From an uncultured Anaerococcus sp. (lineage in GTDB: Bacteria > Bacillota > Clostridia > Tissierellales > Peptoniphilaceae), in contig NZ_CAMXYR010000058.1 in the NCBI RefSeq assembly GCF_947253225.1, forward strand, positions 1 to 8,027: DNA of 8,027 nt, written 5' to 3'. Shown one piece after another: positions 1 to 5,881 of this stretch. The position numbers and the translations under genes are program-made. The stretch's first letter is position 1. Every line of letters begins with the position of its first letter. The notes beneath the pieces were generated by a model. It worked only from the letters and a program-made list of their open reading frames with translations, did no database searches and had not been told where the DNA came from.

Positions 1-2
1 TC

Positions 3-83
3 ATAAAAGATAGTGGAATAAAATTAATATTAAAGTTGAGACTAACGTCTTCGCTTGAAAAATCAGGGGAAATTTATAATTAA
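3..83 (+). other. Possible 3' tail of an upstream gene (unrecognised)
   Basis: One forward frame is open from the window edge for 26 codons and ends in TAA at 81-83. The translated tail ends ...SSLEKSGEIYN and is fairly polar. The other two forward frames stop within the first 15 bases. I do not recognise the protein. An open stretch this short can occur by chance in AT-rich DNA, so this is a weak call. If real, it places the end of a same-strand gene about 75 bases upstream of the sugar operon promoter, with no obvious terminator between them. Confidence 0.2.
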
Positions 84-91
84 AGGCTAAA

Positions 92-105
92 TGTGAAAAT
101 TCACA
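92..105. promoter_or_regulatory. Perfect 6-bp palindrome, candidate regulator site
   Basis: TGTGAA and TTCACA flank a 2-base AA centre, about 55 bases upstream of the predicted -35 element of the PTS gene. It resembles a Crp/Fnr-type site but with a 4-base rather than 6-base core between TGTGA and TCACA, so that family is not a clean fit. The octamer TGTGAAAA at 92-99 recurs in reverse orientation at 207-214, between the promoter and the ribosome binding site. This may be an activator or repressor site; the cognate protein is unknown. Confidence 0.35.
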
Positions 106-131
106 AAATATGTAATAAATTTTGAACCTTG

Positions 132-173
132 GACTAAATACCTATATTTCAATATCTATTGACATATTTAGTC
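132..173. promoter_or_regulatory. 9-bp perfect inverted repeat around the PTS promoter, candidate operator
   Basis: GACTAAATA at 132-140 and its exact reverse complement TATTTAGTC at 165-173 are separated by 24 bases. The arm centres are 33 bp apart, about three helical turns, so both arms would face the same side of the DNA. The right arm lies within the -35/-10 spacer and the left arm just upstream of -35. This is the geometry of a repressor operator. The RpiR-type proteins encoded downstream (3269-4721) are the obvious candidate ligands, but that link is inference. Confidence 0.5.
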
Positions 174-187
174 GAAGATAATATCAT
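159..187 (+). promoter_or_regulatory. Sigma-A-type promoter of the alpha-glucoside operon
   Basis: A perfect -35 hexamer TTGACA (159-164) is followed after exactly 17 bases by TATCAT (182-187), a 5-of-6 match to the -10 consensus. Transcription would start near 194, giving a leader of about 34 bases before the GTG start at 228. The placement fits a promoter driving the PTS and glycosidase genes together. Confidence 0.75.
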
Positions 188-198
188 ATAGGCATAAG

Positions 199-212
199 AT
201 AATACGTTTTCA
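199..212 (-). promoter_or_regulatory. Candidate cre (CcpA) site
   Basis: Read on the minus strand, the 14 bases are TGAAAACGTATTAT. The left half matches the cre core TGWAANCG perfectly; the right half is degenerate. It lies at roughly +6 to +19 relative to the predicted start of transcription, where CcpA can act as a roadblock. Catabolite repression of a PTS sugar operon by CcpA is common in Firmicutes, which supports the call. Whether this organism has CcpA cannot be seen here. Confidence 0.5.
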
Positions 213-227
213 CAAAGGAGGTAAACC

Positions 228-1814
228 GTGAAAGAAAAAATTCAACGATTTGGTGGTGCTATGTTCACACCTGTTATGCTTTTTGCAGTATCAGCACTAC
301 TAATAGGATTTGGGATCTTATTTACAACTGAAGTTATAATGGGTCCTATGGCAAGTGAAGGAACACTGTGGTTTGGATTTTGGGATATGATCTTATCTGG
401 TGCATGGGTTGTATTTAATCAATTGCCATTATTATTTGCAATTGCCCTACCTATAGGACTTGCAAAGAAACAAAACGCTAGAGCAAGTATGGAAGCATTC
501 GTAATTTACTTAGTTTTCCTAAACTATGTTTCTACAATTTTGAAACATTGGGGAGGAAGTTTCGGGGTGGATTTTAGTCAAGAAGTTGGCGGAGCAAGTG
601 GACTTGCCATGATTGCAAATATCAAAACTCTTGATATGGGTATGATGGGAGCTCTTCTAATTTCAGCAATAGCCATTTATTTACATAACAGATTTTTCGA
701 TACTAGACTTCCAGAAGCTTTGGGAGTATTCAAGGGTTCTGCCTTTGTTTTGGGTGTCGGATTTATTGTTATGATTCCTGTAGCCTTCCTTGCAGTGCTT
801 ATTTGGCCGAAGGTACAAGCTGGAATGAATATCTTTAGAGATATTATCCTTAATTCTGGAACCTTCGGTGTAGGAATTTTCGTACTTTTGGAAAGACTAC
901 TAATACCATTTGGTCTCCACCATTTGTTGTATGCACCAATGTTCTATGATAGCTTGGTTGTCCCTGGTGGAATTTATTCTTATTGGGCACAGAATCTTCC
1001 ACAAATCGCTGCTGCAACAGGTTCATTAAAGGAGATTGCTCCTTATGCTCAACTAACGGCGACTGGCTGGTCAAAGATATTTGGTTGTGTGGGTGTTGGG
1101 CTTGCTTTCTACAAGACGGCACTACCTGAAAATAAGAAGAAAATTGCAGGTCTGATGATTCCTGTTGTGCTTACGGCTGTCCTAAGCGGAGTTACAGAGC
1201 CAATCGAATTTACTTTCTTATTTATTGCACCTCAACTCTTTGTTGTGCATGCAATTCTTGCTGCTATTCTTGCTATGGTAATGAATATAGCAGGGGTAGT
1301 TGGAATTTTCTCAGGTGGAGTAATAGAGATGGCATCCTTAAACTGGATTCCATTAGCGGTTAACCACTGGAAAACCTACCTCATTATGTTAGTTATTGGG
1401 CTTGTAGCTATAGTAGTTTGGTACTTGGTATTTTCATTCTTAATAACTAAGTTTGATATAAAGACTCCAGGTAGAACTACATCAGAAGATTCTGCTAAGC
1501 TATACACCAAGAAAGACTATAAAGCCAAGAAAGCAGATGAAGGGACTGAAGGAAAGATTGTAAAAAAAGCCGATAAATTTGAGATTATGGCTGATGAAAT
1601 CCTAGCTGGTCTTGGTGGGGCAGAAAACATCAAAGACTACACCAATTGTGTAACAAGATTGAGGGTTAACGTAGTTGATCCAGCTAAGGTTGCAGATGAT
1701 TCCTATTTCAGAGAAATTGGAACATATGGTATAGCTAAGACAGGGAATTCTGTTCATGTAATAGTAGGAATGGATATCCAATATGTAGCAGATGCCTTTG
1801 GCGAATTAGTTTAG
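228..1814 (+). CDS. malP: PTS alpha-glucoside/maltose permease, EIICB component
   Basis: This membrane protein of 528 residues belongs to the glucose superfamily of phosphotransferase permeases, maltose/alpha-glucoside branch (MalP/GlvC, AglA and Fusobacterium MalB are relatives of nearly equal length). It imports an alpha-glucoside and phosphorylates it at C6. The EIIC domain (about 1-410) has some ten hydrophobic segments, a conserved His pair (231-232) and the GVTEPIEF motif (321-328, Glu324/Glu327) of the sugar site. A charged linker (about 411-450) leads to the EIIB domain (about 451-528), whose phosphorylated cysteine is Cys474 in NCVTRLR. No EIIA domain is present, so a glucose-type EIIA must act in trans. 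The GTG start follows AAAGGAGG (214-221) by six bases. The glycosidase gene follows after 49 bases. Family is clear; exact substrate (maltose, trehalulose or other alpha-glucosides) is not. Confidence 0.93.
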   Translation: MKEKIQRFGGAMFTPVMLFAVSALLIGFGILFTTEVIMGPMASEGTLWFGFWDMILSGAWVVFNQLPLLFAIALPIGLAKKQNARASMEAFVIYLVFLNYVSTILKHWGGSFGVDFSQEVGGASGLAMIANIKTLDMGMMGALLISAIAIYLHNRFFDTRLPEALGVFKGSAFVLGVGFIVMIPVAFLAVLIWPKVQAGMNIFRDIILNSGTFGVGIFVLLERLLIPFGLHHLLYAPMFYDSLVVPGGIYSYWAQNLPQIAAATGSLKEIAPYAQLTATGWSKIFGCVGVGLAFYKTALPENKKKIAGLMIPVVLTAVLSGVTEPIEFTFLFIAPQLFVVHAILAAILAMVMNIAGVVGIFSGGVIEMASLNWIPLAVNHWKTYLIMLVIGLVAIVVWYLVFSFLITKFDIKTPGRTTSEDSAKLYTKKDYKAKKADEGTEGKIVKKADKFEIMADEILAGLGGAENIKDYTNCVTRLRVNVVDPAKVADDSYFREIGTYGIAKTGNSVHVIVGMDIQYVADAFGELV

Positions 1815-1830
1815 AAAAAGAAAAGAATAA

Positions 1831-3192
<1,362 letters not shown>

Positions 3193-3220
3193 TAAAGAAA
3201 AACTCTCTATTATATAATAT

Positions 3221-3262
3221 TAAAAATCTCTACTTGGCGTATAATGCTAGTAGAGATTTTTA
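3221..3262. terminator. Strong hairpin terminator after the glycosidase gene
   Basis: TAAAAATCTCTAC (3221-3233) and GTAGAGATTTTTA (3250-3262) are exact reverse complements, and one more A-T pair (3234/3249) gives 14 bp around a 14-base loop. The right arm ends in TTTTT (3257-3261) and the left arm begins with an A run, so it could work in both directions. It should end transcripts of the sugar operon just before the regulator genes. The loop contains TATAAT (3240-3245). Confidence 0.8.
3240..3245 (+). promoter_or_regulatory. Possible -10 element inside the terminator loop
   Basis: A perfect TATAAT lies in the loop of the terminator. If used, transcription would begin near 3252 and leave only about 17-26 bases before the first regulator's start. 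No good -35 hexamer is found at 16-18 bases upstream and there is no TGn extension, so the evidence is only the -10 match and the need for some promoter downstream of a strong terminator. A perfect TATAAT also occurs at 3213-3218, equally without a clear -35. Confidence 0.25.
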
Positions 3263-3265
3263 ATT

Positions 3266-3280
3266 GAGGTGATTGATATT
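3266..3280 (+). promoter_or_regulatory. Shine-Dalgarno overlapping the GTG and preceding an ATT start candidate
   Basis: GAGGTGAT (3266-3273) is an extended match to the anti-Shine-Dalgarno complement GGAGGTGATC. The first common in-frame start codon, GTG at 3269-3271, lies within this match and has no ribosome binding site of its own upstream. An in-frame ATT at 3278-3280 is eight bases after GAGG, a near-ideal distance. The true start may therefore be the rare codon ATT, or GTG used without a Shine-Dalgarno. Confidence 0.45.
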
Positions 3281-3946
3281 AGTATAGAAAAACTTATAAG
3301 AGATAACGAACAAAAATTTACCCAGACGGACTACACCATAGCCAACCAAATCTTAAAAGAAGGTCTTAGTTACAACTTGACCATCAATGAGTTTGCTAGA
3401 ATTTGCTACACTTCAAGAACTTCTATTCTAAGATTTGCAAAAAAACTTGGCTTCAATGGCTACAATGACCTAAAATATTATATGCTGAATGAGGCTATTG
3501 ACATAGTATCCAGCTATGTAAGCCCTTACGATGAAAAGCTAGCTAGGGTCTATGAAAAGCTCAAAAAAGTTAAAAGAGCCTTCATCTACGGCAATGGTGC
3601 CTATGAGGATATAATTAAGGACTCTATAAAAAGACTACTCTTTGATGTAGGAATCCTAGGAGAAACCTATGCTGGAGCAGAAGAGGTAGTAGCCTTTGAT
3701 AGTCAAATGCTTAAAAACAGTCTGGTTGTGATAGTCGATTTCACCAAAGACGAGAGGAGCAAAGAGTTGATGTTTCAAATAGCAAGCATTGATTGTCTTA
3801 AAATTATTGTAGGAAGCGAATATAAGTCCATGACCAAAAGCGACTACAATATTTTCCTACCAGAAGACAAAAAAACACTAAAATTAATCAGCCCCTACAT
3901 AATAGAACTCGAAAAGTTCTTTACATCATATATAGAAAGGTCATGA
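3269..3946 (+). CDS. RpiR-family transcriptional regulator, first of a tandem pair
   Basis: The protein has up to 225 residues, short for RpiR regulators (often 250-290). An N-terminal RpiR-type helix-turn-helix (about 1-75) includes SILRFAKKLGFNGY (52-65), with the usual recognition-helix Arg at 55. A sugar-isomerase (SIS) fold follows from about 100. Its first strand and loop are present (FIYGNGAYED, 105-114), but the place where SIS domains carry a Ser/Gly phosphosugar loop reads VDFTKDE (156-162), so ligand binding may be altered or lost. Such proteins sense sugar phosphates, and the position after a maltose-type PTS operon suggests control of that operon, as Bacillus GlvR does. Coordinates use the GTG at 3269; an ATT at 3278 would shorten it by three residues. 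The next start codon is one base after its stop, so translation is probably coupled. Family confident, target inferred. Confidence 0.85.
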   Translation: MIDISIEKLIRDNEQKFTQTDYTIANQILKEGLSYNLTINEFARICYTSRTSILRFAKKLGFNGYNDLKYYMLNEAIDIVSSYVSPYDEKLARVYEKLKKVKRAFIYGNGAYEDIIKDSIKRLLFDVGILGETYAGAEEVVAFDSQMLKNSLVVIVDFTKDERSKELMFQIASIDCLKIIVGSEYKSMTKSDYNIFLPEDKKTLKLISPYIIELEKFFTSYIERS

Positions 3947-3947
3947 G

Positions 3948-4721
3948 ATGTTTCTACTAAATCTAGTTCGAGAAAATTATGAAAAATTAAATAAAAATGA
4001 CCTTAGAATTTACTCTTATGTAGTTCAAAACAAAAACGAAGTAATTGATTTAAACATCAATGAATTGGCAGAAATCCTTGACCTTAGTACAAGCTCAATT
4101 ATGACCTTTACCAAAAAACTTGGACTTGAGGGCTATAGTGAGCTTAGATATATGGTCAAATGGGCAGAAGACGAATCCAAGGCTCTTTTTGACGACAATG
4201 AAATAGAATATACAAAAAATGATATTAACCTAACCATGACCATGCTCACCTCCCTAAACCTCGATGGACTCTTTATTGAAATAAGCAAGGCTAGCAATAT
4301 CTTTATAGTTGCTAATGGTTATGTTCAATTAAATGTAGCAGAAGAGCTGAAGAGGAACTTCCTAAATGTAGGAAAAATTGTAAATATTATCGACCAACTT
4401 AACGATTTTGAAAAATATAAAAAAGTCTTTGAAGACGGAGATGTGCTTTTTGCCATATCCTTTAGTGGAGAAAACAAAGATGTCATTGACTTTCTGTCAA
4501 AAATAGAAAAGAAACTAGTTATTGCTTCAATCACAAAATTATCAAACAACTCAATTTCCCACCTTTCAGATTACAACATTTCTTTTGTTACCCATGAAGT
4601 CTACGACTTCAAACAAAGGATGAAAATTTCACCGATTTCACAATTTTATGTGGTAATTGACTTCATAATATTAAAATACCTTTCTTATATAGAAGGTAAG
4701 GTAAAAAAATTAGGTCAGTAG
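3948..4721 (+). CDS. RpiR-family transcriptional regulator, second of a tandem pair
   Basis: This 257-residue protein has an RpiR helix-turn-helix (about 1-75) and a C-terminal SIS domain (about 110-250). The recognition helix region reads SIMTFTKKLGLEGY (50-63), with Thr53 where most RpiR proteins, including its neighbour, have Arg. The SIS domain keeps the phosphosugar-binding loop AISFSGENKDV (169-179) that the neighbour lacks. The ATG follows the first regulator's stop by one base, with GAAAGG (3935-3940) seven bases upstream, so the two are almost certainly cotranscribed and translationally coupled. It probably senses a sugar phosphate, perhaps the product of the upstream permease or glucose 6-phosphate. 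Whether it binds DNA alone or with its partner cannot be told from sequence. No clear terminator follows before the str promoter. Confidence 0.87.
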   Translation: MFLLNLVRENYEKLNKNDLRIYSYVVQNKNEVIDLNINELAEILDLSTSSIMTFTKKLGLEGYSELRYMVKWAEDESKALFDDNEIEYTKNDINLTMTMLTSLNLDGLFIEISKASNIFIVANGYVQLNVAEELKRNFLNVGKIVNIIDQLNDFEKYKKVFEDGDVLFAISFSGENKDVIDFLSKIEKKLVIASITKLSNNSISHLSDYNISFVTHEVYDFKQRMKISPISQFYVVIDFIILKYLSYIEGKVKKLGQ

Positions 4722-4780
4722 GAAGAGTAAAATATATTTGCGAAAATAATCCTTCATACTTGTAAAATAAAGTTATTTAC

Positions 4781-4809
4781 TTGACAATAAAGCATTAAAC
4801 GTGTAAAAT
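4781..4809 (+). promoter_or_regulatory. str operon promoter
   Basis: TTGACA (4781-4786) and TAAAAT (4804-4809) are separated by exactly 17 bases. The predicted start of transcription is near 4816, about 53 bases before rpsL. The 9-mer TGTAAAATA covering the -10 (4802-4810) also occurs at 4761-4769. With TTGCGA at 4738-4743 the upstream copy could form a second, weaker promoter (19-base spacer), as tandem promoters are common for ribosomal protein operons; that second promoter is speculative. Confidence 0.75.
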
Positions 4810-4817
4810 ATTTAAGG

Positions 4818-4836
4818 ATTGGCGTAGACCGCCAAT
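4818..4836 (+). promoter_or_regulatory. Stem-loop at the 5' end of the str transcript
   Basis: ATTGGCG (4818-4824) and CGCCAAT (4830-4836) pair perfectly around the loop TAGAC, with a possible G-U pair added by 4817/4837. The predicted transcription start (about 4816) places it at the very 5' end of the mRNA, 32 bases before the rpsL ATG. It could stabilise the message against 5'-end attack or be a regulatory target. The following TTATTT is a poor U tract, so a terminator for the regulator genes is possible but less likely. Confidence 0.55.
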
Positions 4837-4868
4837 TATTTAAATTATAAAAGAAAAGGAGGTGCATT

Positions 4869-5276
4869 ATGCCTACAATCAATCAACTTGTTAGAAAAGG
4901 TAGAAAGAGCGAAAAATCTAAATCAGATACACCAGCTCTAGGTTACAACTACAATACCCTAAAAAGTAGAATTACAACTAACCAATCACCACAAAAACGT
5001 GGAGTTTGTACATCTGTAAGAACTGTAACACCTAAAAAGCCAAACTCAGCATTAAGAAAGATTGCCAGAGTTAGACTTACAAATGGAGCTGAAGTACTAT
5101 CTTACATTCCAGGAATTGGACACAATCTTCAAGAACACAGCGTTGTATTAATCAGAGGTGGAAGAGTAAAAGACCTTCCAGGTGTTAGATACCACATCAT
5201 CAGAGGTACTCTTGATACAGCAGGTGTAGACGGAAGAAAACAAGGAAGATCTAAATACGGAGCTAAAAAAGCTTAG
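4869..5276 (+). CDS. rpsL: 30S ribosomal protein S12
   Basis: This 135-residue protein of the decoding centre in the small ribosomal subunit helps maintain translational accuracy. Recognisable blocks are [12 protein letters not shown] (1-12), [20 protein letters not shown] (41-60), [20 protein letters not shown] (84-103) and the basic tail RSKYGAKKA. The segment at about 17-40 is the longer N-terminal insert usual in Firmicutes S12 compared with the shorter E. coli protein. Lysines 56, 57 and 101, matching the positions whose substitution gives streptomycin resistance or dependence in other bacteria, are all wild type; Asp102 is present at the site methylthiolated in E. coli. Start ATG is preceded by AAAAGGAGGTG (4854-4864), an unusually complete Shine-Dalgarno. 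It is the first gene of the str operon here. Confidence 0.98.
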   Translation: MPTINQLVRKGRKSEKSKSDTPALGYNYNTLKSRITTNQSPQKRGVCTSVRTVTPKKPNSALRKIARVRLTNGAEVLSYIPGIGHNLQEHSVVLIRGGRVKDLPGVRYHIIRGTLDTAGVDGRKQGRSKYGAKKA

Positions 5277-5358
5277 TACTTAGTAAAATAAGTGCATAAT
5301 GTACCTATTTATATACAAGGTATATGTGCACACTAACGATTACTTTTAATCGAGTACT
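5275..5358 (+). promoter_or_regulatory. Structured rpsL-rpsG intercistronic RNA, candidate S7 control site
   Basis: The first hairpin pairs 5292-5297 with 5326-5331 and 5299-5306 with 5318-5325, with one bulged A at 5298 and an 11-base loop; two of the 14 pairs are G-U. A second perfect hairpin, CGATTA (5337-5342) with TAATCG (5347-5352), has a CTTT loop. Copies of the self-complementary AGTACT at 5275-5280 and 5353-5358 could pair to close both hairpins into a three-way junction. In E. coli, S7 represses its own synthesis through the rpsL-rpsG gap; a similar role here is inferred from position and structure. No U tract follows, so these are not terminators. Confidence 0.45.
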
Positions 5359-5396
5359 CAAGATATTACACATAATTGGTAAAGGAGGGAAGAAAA

Positions 5397-5867
5397 GTGT
5401 CAAGAAAAGGACATATACCAAAAAGAGAGGTAATGCCTGATGCTAAGTACAACGATAGAGTTGTAACTAAGCTAATCAATAACGTAATGTTAGATGGTAA
5501 AAAAGGCCTTGCAACAAGAATAGTTTATGATGCTTTTGATATCGTTGCTGAAACAACAGGAAACGATGCATTAGAAGTATTCTACCAAGCTATGGAAAAC
5601 ATAATGCCAACACTAGAAGTTAAAGCCAGAAGAATCGGTGGTGCAAACTACCAAGTTCCTATGGAAGTTAGACCAGAAAGAAGACAAACACTTGCTTTAA
5701 GATGGCTAGTAAACTTCTCTAGAGCTCGTGGCGAGAAAACTATGGTGGAAAGACTTTCTAAAGAAATACTAGATGCTTCAAACAATGCTGGTGCAGCTGT
5801 AAAGAGAAAAGAAGAAATGCACAGAGCAGCTGAAGCTAACAAAGCTTTCGCACACTATAGATACTAA
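5397..5867 (+). CDS. rpsG: 30S ribosomal protein S7
   Basis: This 156-residue primary assembly protein nucleates the head of the small subunit by binding the 3' major domain of 16S rRNA. Visible hallmarks are [15 protein letters not shown] at the N-terminus, [19 protein letters not shown] (73-91), RPERR (92-96), LRWLVN (101-106) and the C-terminal [13 protein letters not shown] chose GTG at 5397 rather than an in-frame TTG at 5376. GTG has AAAGGAGGG (5381-5389) at the right distance and gives the 156-residue length known for Bacillus S7, whereas the TTG start would translate the ribosome binding site itself. It lies 120 bases after rpsL across a structured gap and 14 bases before fusA. Confidence 0.97.
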   Translation: MSRKGHIPKREVMPDAKYNDRVVTKLINNVMLDGKKGLATRIVYDAFDIVAETTGNDALEVFYQAMENIMPTLEVKARRIGGANYQVPMEVRPERRQTLALRWLVNFSRARGEKTMVERLSKEILDASNNAGAAVKRKEEMHRAAEANKAFAHYRY

Positions 5868-5881
5868 TCATAGGGGGACAA

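Noticed and set aside
1..90. Open minus-strand stretch at the left edge
   Set aside because: The longest minus-strand frame is bounded by an in-frame stop near position 74-76 and has no start codon or ribosome binding site in view.
850..1122. 90-codon minus-strand open frame inside the PTS gene
   Set aside because: It lies wholly within a clearly coding gene in antisense, and its translation shows no recognisable domain; a shadow frame.
5376..5396. Seven extra N-terminal codons on S7 from a TTG at 5376
   Set aside because: They encode the Shine-Dalgarno region itself, and starting at GTG 5397 gives the standard 156-residue S7.
5648..5842. Minus-strand open frame inside rpsG, and similar ones inside malH, the second rpiR and fusA
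   Set aside because: All are antisense to conserved coding sequence and none has family features; treated as shadows.
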